A stretch of DNA of 40,242 nt from Bacteroidota bacterium (GTDB taxonomy: Bacteria; Bacteroidota; Bacteroidia; Flavobacteriales; Flavobacteriaceae). Under the pieces are notes generated by a model. It worked only from the letters and a program-made list of their open reading frames with translations, was not told where the DNA came from and did not search any database. Below are positions 1 to 7,247 of this stretch, piece after piece (the first letter of the stretch is position 1; every line of letters begins with the position of its first letter). The stretch spans positions 1-40,242 of the forward strand of contig JAQCIQ010000017.1 in NCBI GenBank assembly GCA_027592025.1, in the 5' to 3' direction. The translations under genes and the position numbers were made by a program.

Positions 1-188
1 AAGGAATAGCAAGTGAATTTCGAAATGTAATGTTCGGAATGGCTCTTATCATAATTGTCGGCTACTTCATCGCTGATATGACTGAAAGCCCTAATATTGA
101 AAATTTTGCTTTTTGGACATCAATGGCTATTGGAATACCATACTTGTTGATTAAATCAAACTCAAAAAAATTTAAAATCAAAAAATAA
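1..188 (+). CDS. C-terminal part of a small membrane protein (5' end outside window)
   Basis: An open frame runs from the window edge (first full codon at base 3) to a TAA at 186-188. The visible 61 residues contain two hydrophobic stretches, one starting MALIIIVGYFIA and one around FWTSMAIGIPYLLI, and end in a lysine-rich tail, as in a small inner-membrane protein. The stop lies 2 bases before the ATG of the SdpI-family gene, so the two are probably co-transcribed. The family is not recognisable from this fragment. The base composition is AT-rich like the next gene, unlike the chromosome further right, which suggests it belongs to the same accessory patch. Confidence 0.6.
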   Translation, partial: GIASEFRNVMFGMALIIIVGYFIADMTESPNIENFAFWTSMAIGIPYLLIKSNSKKFKIKK

Positions 189-190
189 AT

Positions 191-550
191 ATGAATTTGC
201 CTTTTGATAATCCTTTATTTTTAATTCCATCAACTTCAGGACTGATTTTTATGCTTGCAGGTTTTATAATGCTAAAATTTCCACCGAAAAAAATAAACTC
301 ACTTTATGGGTATAGAACAAGGAGTTCAATGAAAAATCAAGAAAGGTGGGATTTTTCTCAAAAATACTCTGCTATAGCAATGATTAAACTTGCAGCAATT
401 TTAACTTTAAGTTCTATTATCGGCTTAATATATAATCCTGATGGTGAACTCAGAATGTTTTTAGGATTAGGATTAATGATATTAATGGTAGTGGTTTTAC
501 TAATACGAGTTGAAAAAGCAATAAAAAATAAATTTGGGAACGAAAAATAA
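191..550 (+). CDS. SdpI-family membrane protein
   Basis: A 119-residue integral membrane protein. Three hydrophobic segments are visible at about residues 8-28, 62-82 and 88-106. Between the first two lies the pattern GYRTRSSMKNQERWDFSQKY, which matches the conserved signature of the SdpI C-terminal domain (GYRTxxSxxNxxxWxxA). In Bacillus, SdpI gives immunity to the SdpC toxin and acts as a signalling receptor; many Bacteroidota homologues have no known role, and nothing here shows a cognate toxin. It follows the truncated gene by 2 bases. Its stop codon is directly followed (7 bases) by the left arm of a long imperfect palindrome, as expected of a gene carried on a cassette. Composition is strongly AT-rich. 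Confidence 0.75.
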   Translation: MNLPFDNPLFLIPSTSGLIFMLAGFIMLKFPPKKINSLYGYRTRSSMKNQERWDFSQKYSAIAMIKLAAILTLSSIIGLIYNPDGELRMFLGLGLMILMVVVLLIRVEKAIKNKFGNEK

Positions 551-557
551 CGACACC

Positions 558-686
558 ACAACAGCGTGTATAAGAAATAGCGGCTTCACTGCTAAATCAT
601 AAGTCTGTGCTTTTAATAAAAGTATGTGCCAGCCCGAAAGTGAAGTGCATTTTAATCCGCTACTTCTCATACACGCAAACCGTTGT
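558..686. repeat. Long imperfect palindrome A, cassette-site-like
   Basis: Outer arms ACAAC (558-562) and GTTGT (682-686) pair. Next, GCGTGTAT plus AAGAAATAGCGG (564-583) pairs with 657-676 over 20 positions with only two mismatches. The right arm carries five or so unpaired bases (AAACC, 677-681) opposite a single base on the left, an asymmetric bulge. Further in, CTTCACT (584-590) pairs with AGTGAAG (639-645), and the tip is CTTTT-AAT-AAAAG (610-622). The structure starts 7 bases after the stop of the SdpI gene and ends 13 bases before the ATG of the next gene. The arm/spacer/bulge plan recalls integron attC sites, but the core GTTGTGC departs from the attC consensus GTTRRRY. A related copy lies at 1261-1390. 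Confidence 0.8.
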
Positions 687-699
687 GCCTCATGCGAAA

Positions 700-1248
700 A
701 TGACTAGACTAATAATCATATCAACTATCATTTTACTGTCAAGTAACTTCTTATTTGGTCAGGACAAAGACTCGTTGGTCAAAGACATTCGATTAAAATA
801 TAACGGGATAAGAACCAATCTTGATTCTTACAACACTACAAAGATTCAAATTTGGGACGAATCGACTGAAGGTAGACAAGCGACAGCTTATTATGAATAT
901 GGAAATTTGAAATTAATTGAAGTTGTGTGGTTAGGCGAGACAGGGAAAAATCAAATTGAATACTACTTCAGTGATGGACGATTAATATTCGCATTTGACC
1001 AGGACTTTGATTATAACCGACCAATCTATTGGGACAAAAAAACTGCAAAGGAAAATGGTGACAACGAAGTCTTTGACCCTAAGAAAACAACAGTAAAAGA
1101 AGACAGATACTACTTTGACAACGAGAAGCTTTTTCTTTGGCTTGACAATGACAAAAAAGAACAAGACTTGACTATGGGTACTAATTCAATTGTCGGACAA
1201 GGACTAATTGCTCATTGTTATAAAATGAAGGACGAATTAACAAAATAA
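700..1248 (+). CDS. Small exported protein of unknown function (cassette-borne)
   Basis: A 182-residue protein starting at the ATG at 700. An upstream in-frame start at 607 would translate the palindrome and put 31 unlikely residues before a clear signal peptide (hydrophobic IIISTIILLSSNFLF ending FGQ). The mature part is rich in aromatic and charged residues, with YYEYG, EYYFSDGRLIFAF and RYYFDNEKLFLWL, a two-strand style repeated motif that suggests a beta-sheet protein in the periplasm or on the surface. I recognise no enzyme motif; short exported proteins of this look are common hypotheticals in Bacteroidota. The gene sits alone between two palindromes of one family (558-686 and 1261-1390), with no room for its own long promoter region. 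Confidence 0.7.
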   Translation: MTRLIIISTIILLSSNFLFGQDKDSLVKDIRLKYNGIRTNLDSYNTTKIQIWDESTEGRQATAYYEYGNLKLIEVVWLGETGKNQIEYYFSDGRLIFAFDQDFDYNRPIYWDKKTAKENGDNEVFDPKKTTVKEDRYYFDNEKLFLWLDNDKKEQDLTMGTNSIVGQGLIAHCYKMKDELTK

Positions 1249-1260
1249 AAAAGCACGAAG

Positions 1261-1390
1261 GCACAACACAGCATGTAGCTTATGGCGGCCAAACTACTGC
1301 CAGCAAGGTTTTCGCTCCGCAGCTAGCTTTGGTTTCGGTGGACAGGAAAGTGCTTCGAAACCGCCACAAGCCATACCCCAAACCTTGTGC
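1261..1390. repeat. Long imperfect palindrome B, same family as A
   Basis: Outer arms GCACAA (1261-1266) and TTGTGC (1385-1390) pair. TGGCGG (1283-1288) pairs with CCGCCA (1361-1366), and GCTT (1278-1281) with AAGC (1368-1371). Inside, GGTTTCG (1331-1337) can pair with CGAAACC (1356-1362). The right end CATACCCCAAACCTTGTGC closely matches the right end of palindrome A (CATACACGCAAACCGTTGTGC, split over 670-688), including the AAACC bulge, and the left end CACAACAC matches A as well. The internal sequence is unrelated. It begins 12 bases after the stop of the gene at 700-1248. Confidence 0.8.
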
Positions 1391-1472
1391 TTAATTCACC
1401 CTCATCAATACGTTCCACTACAGATTCTCTTAAAATTATTCTAAAAATAATTCACGCTAAAGCATTTTATTT

Positions 1473-1479
1473 TACTTTG
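1473..1479 (+). promoter_or_regulatory. Possible -7 promoter element of the M1 peptidase gene
   Basis: TACTTTG lies 40 bases before the ATG at 1520. It is one base shorter than the Bacteroidota -7 consensus TAnnTTTG and has no clear TTG at the -33 position, so this is a weak call. Confidence 0.35.
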
Positions 1480-1519
1480 CAGTGCTTATCAAGAAACTAA
1501 ACCATTTCAATCATTTACC

Positions 1520-3760
1520 ATGACAAGATTTTCTAAAATTTTCGCGCTACTGTTTGCCATGTTATTCGTTGCTATGACCGCTTTTTCGCAAGAAGAAGGA
1601 TCAAAATACGATTACAACGAGGCCTTTGGCAATCATTTCTACACCAAAAACGCAACGGATACTCGCTCGGCGAGTGGTCAGCCAGGGCACGCCTATTGGC
1701 AAAACAGTGCCAGTTACAGCATTGCAGTACGTTTGGACGACGCTGCAAAAAAACTCACAGGAACTGAAACCGTGACCTATACCAATAACAGCCCAGACCG
1801 CTTGGATTTCTTGTGGATGCAACTGGATCAAAATCTGTTTGAAAAAGATTCTAGAGGTAATGCCATCATTCCCTTGAGAGGCAGCCGTAACGGCGCCAGA
1901 GGTCAAGAATTTGACGGAGGCTACGACATCACTTCTGTGAAAATGGTCAGCGGCAGCGGTCGCAAAAGCACTTCGGTTGATTTGACCTATCGCATTGTCG
2001 ACACGCGCATGCAAATCGACTTGCCAAAAGGCTTGGATGCCCGAGGCGGTAAGATTACCTTAAAAATTGATTATTCGTTCACCTCTCCCGACTATGGCTC
2101 AGACCGTATGGGAGTTTTGGCGACCGAAAATGGCAACCTCTATACCGTTGCTCAGTGGTATCCTAGAATGTGTGTCTACGACGATGTTTATGGATGGAAT
2201 ACCCTACCCTATCTGGGTGCAGGAGAGTTTTATTTGGAGTATGGCGATTTTGACATGGCCATTACGGTTCCCGCCGGTCATATGGTCGTGGCATCAGGTG
2301 AGCTACAAAACCCTTCTGAGGTTTACACCAAAACTCAAATGGATCGTTGGGCTGCCGCTGCAAAAAGCGACACTACAGTTATGATTCGCTCTGCCGAAGA
2401 AGTGACTGATCCCAATTCGAGACCAACTGGAGCATCGGAATTGACATGGAAATTCAAAATGAATAACGCTAGAGATGTGGCTTGGGCTTCATCTGCTGCT
2501 TTTATCGTCGATGCTTCTCGCATCAACTTGCCAAGTGGTAAGACCAGCATGGCCATTTCGGCCTACCCAGTTGAAAGCGACGGACAAGACGCTTGGGGTC
2601 GCTCAACAGAATACGTGAAAGGATCGATAGAGCATTACTCCAAAATGTGGTACGAATACCCTTACCCTGCGGCAGTAAATGTGGCCGGTATTGTTGGAGG
2701 GATGGAGTACCCAGGCATCGTTTTTTGCAGTTACAGAGCGAAAAACGGCAGTCTTTGGGGTGTTACTGATCACGAGTTTGGACACATTTGGTTCCCGATG
2801 ATTGTGGGATCAAACGAGCGCCTTTTTGCATGGATGGACGAGGGATTCAACACCTTCATCAATTCCATAAGCTCTGCTGAATTCAACAATGGAGAGTACA
2901 AAGATCCTCAAATGAACATGCATCAGTATTCAACCGTTTTGACCAATGACAATTTGGAGCCAATCATTAGCGCTCCTGACAACTTGAAAGAACGCAATTT
3001 GGGCTTATTGGCCTATATGAAACCAGGTGTAGGACTGACCATGCTACGCGAACAAGTTCTTGGTAAAGAACGTTTTGACAAAGCTTTTAGAGCCTACGTG
3101 GACCGTTGGGCGTTCAAACATCCGATGCCTGATGATTTCTTTAGAACAATGGAAAATGTTTCGGGAGAAGATTTGTCATGGTTTTGGAGGTCTTGGATTC
3201 AAAACAATTGGAAACTCGATCAAGCCATTACTGAGGTGAAGTATGCCGAAGGCGATCCATCGAAAGGTGCTGTCATTACCATCGAAAACATGGAGCAAAT
3301 GCCAATGCCAGTCGAATTGGAATTGACTATGGAAAATGGTGAAACCATGCGTCACACGCTTCCTGTAGAAATTTGGAAACGCAATGTGAACTGGACCTTC
3401 AAAGTTCCATCGACCATGGCATTGAAAAAAGTAGTGATTGATCCTGACAAGGTACTTCCCGATATGAATGAGTCTAACAACACTTGGTCTTCCAGTGTTG
3501 ATGGTGTAACCGAGGTAGAAGATTTGACGCCTTATAGCGGTGTCTTTACATCGGCTCAAGCACCCATCGAAATAGAAACCAAATCTTCTAATGGGGCGTT
3601 GACCCTTGTTATTGAGGGACAGCCCGAACTGCCACTAGAAAACGAAGGCAACGGAAAATTTACTCTTGCCGAAGCTGGCCTGTCCATGCAATTCAATGAG
3701 GATCGATCAAGCTTTCAACTTGAATTTCAAGGACAAAACTTGACCTTCACCCGTAAATAA
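1520..3760 (+). CDS. M1-family zinc metallopeptidase (aminopeptidase-like), exported
   Basis: 746 residues. A signal peptide (hydrophobic [13 protein letters not shown] ending FSQ) points to export. The gluzincin zinc site is complete: HEFGH at residues 418-422 followed after 18 residues by the third ligand in MDEG (E441). Upstream, GGMEYPG (393-399) occupies the place of the GxMEN exopeptidase motif, with Y for N, a common variant in the M1-like proteins of Bacteroidota. An N-terminal beta-sandwich (about 40-270) precedes the catalytic domain. The last ~80 residues ([14 protein letters not shown] onward) resemble a DUF3471-like lipocalin-type tail. No type IX sorting domain is seen. It probably trims peptides in the periplasm. 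Transcription ends at the strong hairpin at 3779-3806. Confidence 0.9.
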   Translation: MTRFSKIFALLFAMLFVAMTAFSQEEGSKYDYNEAFGNHFYTKNATDTRSASGQPGHAYWQNSASYSIAVRLDDAAKKLTGTETVTYTNNSPDRLDFLWMQLDQNLFEKDSRGNAIIPLRGSRNGARGQEFDGGYDITSVKMVSGSGRKSTSVDLTYRIVDTRMQIDLPKGLDARGGKITLKIDYSFTSPDYGSDRMGVLATENGNLYTVAQWYPRMCVYDDVYGWNTLPYLGAGEFYLEYGDFDMAITVPAGHMVVASGELQNPSEVYTKTQMDRWAAAAKSDTTVMIRSAEEVTDPNSRPTGASELTWKFKMNNARDVAWASSAAFIVDASRINLPSGKTSMAISAYPVESDGQDAWGRSTEYVKGSIEHYSKMWYEYPYPAAVNVAGIVGGMEYPGIVFCSYRAKNGSLWGVTDHEFGHIWFPMIVGSNERLFAWMDEGFNTFINSISSAEFNNGEYKDPQMNMHQYSTVLTNDNLEPIISAPDNLKERNLGLLAYMKPGVGLTMLREQVLGKERFDKAFRAYVDRWAFKHPMPDDFFRTMENVSGEDLSWFWRSWIQNNWKLDQAITEVKYAEGDPSKGAVITIENMEQMPMPVELELTMENGETMRHTLPVEIWKRNVNWTFKVPSTMALKKVVIDPDKVLPDMNESNNTWSSSVDGVTEVEDLTPYSGVFTSAQAPIEIETKSSNGALTLVIEGQPELPLENEGNGKFTLAEAGLSMQFNEDRSSFQLEFQGQNLTFTRK

Positions 3761-3778
3761 TTTGTACAACTGTAAATG

Positions 3779-3806
3779 AAAAAAGGGGCTAATAGCCCCT
3801 TTTTTT
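3779..3806. terminator. Bidirectional intrinsic terminator
   Basis: A6, then GGGGCT-AAT-AGCCCC, then T7. A perfect 6-bp stem is flanked by an A tract and a T tract, so it can serve both the M1 peptidase gene from the left and the leftward gene ending at 3825. Confidence 0.9.
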
Positions 3807-3824
3807 ATAATGCGAAAACGGTAT

Positions 3825-4739
3825 TTATTTTTGAGTGATGTCTCTGCTAAATTGAATCACACGATCAATTTTTCCTGAAACGTTGAAATAAAAGTTCTCA
3901 ACCAAATCCTTTTCCCAAACAGACCCATCTTTACTTGTTCTCACTTCTCTAGAAAAAACAGTCACGCCAGAAGCGGGATCTGTATTATAAATCTTTAAAG
4001 GAACAATGGCATAAAGTTTCCAAGAAACTGAAGCGAGGGTATCAAAATAGCCTTGAAGCATTTCTAATGTTATAGGAGTAACCTCGCCCTCAAACCCTTC
4101 GATCACAGCACCTTCGGCAAATACTCCAAAAAACCCTTCTGCATTCATGTTGTTGTAATCTTGCATCAATTGTTCGATGACCTCAACCTCGCCTCTGTTT
4201 GAAAACACTAATGGCCTCCCCGTATATTCGGTTTCAGTTTCTCCGTAAAATTTGCCCCCTACTCGACGTCCAAATTCATTGTTTCGATCGATTCTGTACC
4301 ATTGAGAAAAATCACTAATCTTCTTGTCTTTGTTGAATGAATAAACTTCCATCAAAGACATTTTTTCAGTAGAACCGTTGTTCCATAATCTGTCTTCAGT
4401 CGACCATGACAATACCAGAGCATCGTCTGAACCCTGAAGCCTAACTGGCAAAATAACTTCGGGTGTATTTGTCACTTTCTCCGTAGAAGCGTGCCAATTG
4501 GTCGTGAATTCTCTGTTTTCGGCTCCGAATGCTGCTTCATAATACGAAAGTTCCTTCTCTACATCACCGGCATTATAGGCGGCTACAGTACCGAGATAAA
4601 GGTCCATGTATTCATCAGATGCAAGGACGAAACTCTTTCCTCTGTTTTCCCCAGTCAACCATTGTCCTGAGGTTTTTACATTTTGAGCACTCATTTGAAA
4701 AATCAAAACAAGTGCAAGAATTTTAATTGTGTTTTTCAT
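3825..4739 (-). CDS. Exported protein with two NTF2/SnoaL-like halves
   Basis: 304 residues from the ATG at 4739; a start at 4772 would add 11 lysine-rich residues before a clear signal peptide (ILALVLIFQMSAQ). Two halves (about 50-165 and 185-304) have the look of NTF2/SnoaL-like domains. The first shows YMDLYLGTVAAYNAGDVEK, the second VIEQLMQDYNNMNAEGFFG. Both then run through an acidic stretch, an SW-containing strand (VLSWSTEDRLW; VSWKLYAIVPLK) and a closing strand ending in a SxFSQW/IQFSRD pattern. Such domains are found in small-molecule isomerases and in non-catalytic binding proteins; no catalytic pair can be assigned. It appears to be a single-gene unit ending at the shared terminator. 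Confidence 0.7.
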   Translation of the reverse strand: MKNTIKILALVLIFQMSAQNVKTSGQWLTGENRGKSFVLASDEYMDLYLGTVAAYNAGDVEKELSYYEAAFGAENREFTTNWHASTEKVTNTPEVILPVRLQGSDDALVLSWSTEDRLWNNGSTEKMSLMEVYSFNKDKKISDFSQWYRIDRNNEFGRRVGGKFYGETETEYTGRPLVFSNRGEVEVIEQLMQDYNNMNAEGFFGVFAEGAVIEGFEGEVTPITLEMLQGYFDTLASVSWKLYAIVPLKIYNTDPASGVTVFSREVRTSKDGSVWEKDLVENFYFNVSGKIDRVIQFSRDITQK

Positions 4740-4782
4740 TTTAATTTTAAGTTTGAATTTACTTTTTAACATATGCTTAAAT

Positions 4783-4790
4783 CAAAAATA
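4783..4790 (-). promoter_or_regulatory. -7 promoter element of the NTF2-like gene
   Basis: Read leftward, TATTTTTG fits the Bacteroidota -7 consensus TAnnTTTG, 43 bases upstream of the ATG at 4739. The region between this site and the AMP nucleosidase gene (to 4944) shows no gene. Confidence 0.45.
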
Positions 4791-4944
4791 AGTAAAAAAT
4801 GTTTTTTTGAAATAAAATCAATTAAAACGCCCTAAATAGTACATATTCTTCAAGTGACTGTTCATCAGATTCATAACAACTTTTGCAAGGAAAATAAGGT
4901 TGATTTGATTAGGCAGAAATCATCGATAAGTTCATTTGGTCAAA

Positions 4945-5715
4945 CTAAAACTTCAAATGACGGATAGTTTCCCCTTTGGTGATCAACTCCATCAAGGCGT
5001 CGATTCCAACCTGAATGTGAGTGCTGTCAAATTTCTTTGAATTGACCGCATCTTTAGCCTGAGTCTTGACGCCACTCGCTACCATAGGTTGGTCCGAAAC
5101 GAGCAGCAAAGCACCAGTGGGGATTTTGTTATGAAATCCAACCACAAACAAGGTGGCTGTTTCCATATCTATGGCATAGGCTCTGATCTTGGACAGGTAG
5201 TTCTTAAACTCTTCGTCGTGTTCCCAAACTCTTCTGTTGGTGGTGTAGACCGTTCCGGTCCAATAACTGACGTCATTTTGTCGGATGGAAGTAGAAATGG
5301 CGCGTTGTAAGGCGAAGGACGGCATGGCTGGCACTTCTTTGGGCAGGTAATCGTCCGAAGTGCCGTCTCCTCGTATGGCTCCAATGGGGAGAATAAAGTC
5401 TCCAATATTATTTCTTTTTTTCAATCCCCCACATTTCCCCAAAAACAACACTGCCTTTGGCTCTATGGCTGTGAGCAAATCCATGATCAATGCCGCATTG
5501 GGACTTCCAATACCAAAGTTAATCATGGTAATGTTGTTGATTGATGCCGAGGACATGGGCTTGTCGAGGCCAACGATTGGTGCGCCAGTCATCTCGGAAA
5601 ACATAGTGACATATTTCTGAAAATTCGTCAATAAAATGTACTCTCCAAAGTCAGAAAGCTCCACTCCAGTGTATCTGGTGAGCCAATCGGCAACAATTTC
5701 CTTTTTGGTATACAT
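4945..5715 (-). CDS. amn: AMP nucleosidase
   Basis: 256 residues; cleaves the N-glycosidic bond of AMP to adenine and ribose 5-phosphate in the cytoplasm. The nucleoside-phosphorylase-I fold is recognisable from MINFGIGSPNAALIMDLL, AVLFLGKCGG, YAIDMETATLF (nucleobase/ribose contact) and LLLVSDQPM, whose Asp is the catalytic position of the family. It is the short, single-domain form usual in Bacteroidota; the E. coli enzyme has an extra N-terminal domain. I chose the ATG at 5715, not the one at 5760, because a good -7 element (5731-5738) lies between the two and the next residues, MYTKKEIVADWL, look like a natural N-terminus. It has its own promoter although it follows the LETM1-like gene by 52 bases. 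Confidence 0.85.
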   Translation of the reverse strand: MYTKKEIVADWLTRYTGVELSDFGEYILLTNFQKYVTMFSEMTGAPIVGLDKPMSSASINNITMINFGIGSPNAALIMDLLTAIEPKAVLFLGKCGGLKKRNNIGDFILPIGAIRGDGTSDDYLPKEVPAMPSFALQRAISTSIRQNDVSYWTGTVYTTNRRVWEHDEEFKNYLSKIRAYAIDMETATLFVVGFHNKIPTGALLLVSDQPMVASGVKTQAKDAVNSKKFDSTHIQVGIDALMELITKGETIRHLKF

Positions 5716-5730
5716 AGGTTTATATTTGGG

Positions 5731-5738
5731 CAAAGATA
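5731..5738 (-). promoter_or_regulatory. -7 promoter element of the AMP nucleosidase gene
   Basis: Read leftward, TATCTTTG is an exact match to TAnnTTTG, 15 bases before the ATG at 5715. It decides the start: the ATG at 5760 lies upstream of it. Confidence 0.65.
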
Positions 5739-5767
5739 AGATTATGTAATTTGAATACACTTAAAAA

Positions 5768-6127
5768 TTAATCCCTCTGCTTCTTAGGGAGAAAGTCTAC
5801 TCCTATTTTCTTGCCCAAATAAATGAGCATTGAGGTCATTGGTATGGGGATGGGGATAAATTTTAAACTGATCAGAAATAATATTTTTACAATGTCTCCA
5901 GACTGGCTTTTCACAAATTTTTTGTCCTCAGCGCTCACTTCTTTGAGCAAAACGATCTGTTTTAGGATGAGCAGTGCTTCCACGGTTTCCTTTTTTTCTC
6001 GGGAAGTTACCGAACGGACCTTGCCCCAGTTTTCGCTGACCCAAACTGCCGAGCGGTCTAGCCATGATGCCAACTTGATGCGTGCACTTTCGGTCAATTT
6101 AAAGACTCCCGTTTTACCTTCTGACAT
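5768..6127 (-). CDS. Small LETM1-like protein
   Basis: 119 residues from the ATG at 6127 (another ATG directly before it at 6130 is possible). The N-terminal half is soluble and helical (KLTESARIKLASWLDRSAVWV), then comes an acidic/basic helix, and the C-terminal part is KILFLISLKFIPIPIPMTSMLIYLGKKIGVDFLPKKQ: one membrane helix ending in a proline-rich turn. The pattern of hydrophobic helix, P-x-P-x-P-M-T and terminal LPKK resembles the start of the LETM1 domain, known from mitochondrial cation-exchange proteins; the resemblance is by eye only. It follows the DoxX gene by 21 bases and is probably co-transcribed with it. Confidence 0.6.
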   Translation of the reverse strand: MSEGKTGVFKLTESARIKLASWLDRSAVWVSENWGKVRSVTSREKKETVEALLILKQIVLLKEVSAEDKKFVKSQSGDIVKILFLISLKFIPIPIPMTSMLIYLGKKIGVDFLPKKQRD

Positions 6128-6148
6128 CAAAAAATGAGCTTGTTTAAA

Positions 6149-6544
6149 CTACGACTTGGTCTTTAATTGACATCCCATTAACGGACATAATTGATCTTTG
6201 TGACAGAATAGTATCCCTATGTTCAAAACAAAAACTACAATTCCAATTGCCAAACCGGAAGTATCGGTAATGGTATTAGTCAATAAAATGCCTACAGAAA
6301 TGGGGAGCATTGCCAATGCTCCAGCGAGTCTGGTCTTTGGAAAAAGAATCATCAGTCCGGCAACAATTTCTACTACTGCAATAAGAGGAACAAGCCAGCC
6401 AACACTTAACAAGGCTTCCATGAATGCTTTCATTGCGTCAGACATGTCGTCTGGCATAGGCATATAATTCAAAAATTTATTCAGACCTGCGTTCAACATG
6501 AAGAGTCCGAAAGGAAAGCTCAAGATATTGGAAAATTTTTTCAT
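6149..6544 (-). CDS. DoxX-family membrane protein
   Basis: 131 residues from the ATG at 6544; an in-frame start at 6577 would sit on the probable promoter. Four hydrophobic segments are visible (about residues 5-20, 44-66, 72-92 and 98-116), with the DoxX-type features FGLFMLNAGLNKF at the start and IAVVEIVAGLMILF in the second helix. The end, FCHKDQLCPLMGC, is cysteine-rich. DoxX proteins are small inner-membrane proteins, some linked to quinone/thiol redox reactions; the exact role is unknown. The gene is divergent from the metal-efflux operon across 185 bases. Confidence 0.75.
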   Translation of the reverse strand: MKKFSNILSFPFGLFMLNAGLNKFLNYMPMPDDMSDAMKAFMEALLSVGWLVPLIAVVEIVAGLMILFPKTRLAGALAMLPISVGILLTNTITDTSGLAIGIVVFVLNIGILFCHKDQLCPLMGCQLKTKS

Positions 6545-6576
6545 CGTTTTTGTTTTGGGATGTTCAAGTAAAAGCA

Positions 6577-6584
6577 CGAAACTA
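6577..6584 (-). promoter_or_regulatory. Possible -7 promoter element of the DoxX gene
   Basis: Read leftward, TAGTTTCG matches TAnnTTTG except for one base, 32 bases before the ATG at 6544. The same variant, TAnnTTCG, occurs before other genes here (37356-37363, 40011-40018). Confidence 0.4.
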
Positions 6585-6607
6585 AATCACACCACAACAC
6601 GGGTAGT

Positions 6608-6638
6608 TGGACTGAGAAAAGTTTTTGACTTTAGTCCA
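6608..6638. promoter_or_regulatory. Hairpin in the DoxX / metal-efflux divergent region
   Basis: TGGACT (6608-6613) pairs with AGTCCA (6633-6638), and AAAGT (6618-6622) with ACTTT (6628-6632). This makes an 11-bp stem with a 4-base bulge (GAGA) and a 5-base loop. It has no T tract, so it is not a typical terminator. It may be an operator or a leader structure. Confidence 0.5.
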
Positions 6639-6678
6639 GTTCATCGCGCAATTCGAACAGATGCAAAAAATCTAAAAT

Positions 6679-6691
6679 TTTGTTAAACAAA
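6679..6691. promoter_or_regulatory. Palindrome TTTGTTAAACAAA upstream of the efflux promoter
   Basis: A perfect inverted repeat with one central base, TTTGTT-A-AACAAA, about 22 bases before the -7 element at 6713-6720. Its position over the -33 region makes it a possible binding site for a repressor or activator; no regulator gene is in the window. Confidence 0.4.
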
Positions 6692-6712
6692 GAGTTGCAA
6701 ATAAATAATTTG

Positions 6713-6720
6713 TAGCTTTG
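6713..6720 (+). promoter_or_regulatory. -7 promoter element of the metal-efflux operon
   Basis: TAGCTTTG is an exact match to TAnnTTTG, only 9 bases before the ATG at 6730. A TTG lies 15 bases upstream of it (6695-6697), slightly closer than the usual spacing. The transcript would have a leader of only a few bases. Confidence 0.6.
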
Positions 6721-6729
6721 TCATTGTCT

Positions 6730-7149
6730 ATGAAGCAAATTGCGTTAAAAATAGCGTCCGTAAGTATGGCACTTTTAGTGCTCTGTTCTACCTTGTCGTA
6801 TACCGTAGAGCAGCACTATTGCGGGAATTTCCTGGTCGATTCCTCATGGTTTGGCCACGCCAAGTCTTGTGGTATGGAAGTGCTTCAAACCAACAGTAAA
6901 ACTGCGGGTTGTGAGTTGGTACAAACCGGTTGTTGTTCCAATAAAATCTTTCATATTGAAGGACAAGATGAACTCAATTTGGCAGCACATCAATGGGCCT
7001 TCGAGCCGCTACATTTTGATGCAGTCCCATCAACCGCATATCAATTGTTGCCTCTACTTGATGGTGACAAGCAAGTTACTTTTGAACACTACGTTCCTCC
7101 AATTATAGTCAGGAACGTCCAAGTTCTTCATCAGACCTTCTTGATTTGA
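6730..7149 (+). CDS. HYC_CC_PP family protein, first gene of the metal-efflux operon
   Basis: 139 residues from the ATG at 6730; an earlier in-frame TTG (6718) overlaps the promoter. After a hydrophobic N-terminus (IASVSMALLVLCSTLSY) come the three motifs that define this Bacteroidota family: HYC (residues 29-31), a CC pair in TGCCSNK (68-69) and a PP pair in YVPPI (123-124). The family is small, exported, and typically found beside heavy-metal efflux genes. The conserved His/Cys suggest metal binding, perhaps sensing or delivering copper in the periplasm, which is inference. It precedes the RND pump gene by 98 bases. Confidence 0.8.
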   Translation: MKQIALKIASVSMALLVLCSTLSYTVEQHYCGNFLVDSSWFGHAKSCGMEVLQTNSKTAGCELVQTGCCSNKIFHIEGQDELNLAAHQWAFEPLHFDAVPSTAYQLLPLLDGDKQVTFEHYVPPIIVRNVQVLHQTFLI

Positions 7150-7247
7150 TTTTTAGATTTTAGTCGTACTTGTCGAGGGACCTTGTCTCATCGGCCAAGT
7201 GCGTTGTGGTACTCACTTCTATCATCTCAAAATCAAATTTTCAGGCT

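Noticed and set aside
607-699. Upstream in-frame extension of the gene at 700
   Set aside because: The extra 31 residues are translated palindrome sequence and would mask a clear signal peptide.
558-1390. Classical integron attC sites
   Set aside because: Overall plan fits, but the outer core does not match GTTRRRY and no integrase is in the window; kept as cassette-like only.
1601-3559. Long open frames antisense to the M1 peptidase
   Set aside because: Shadows of the coding frame; no signal peptide, domain or promoter.
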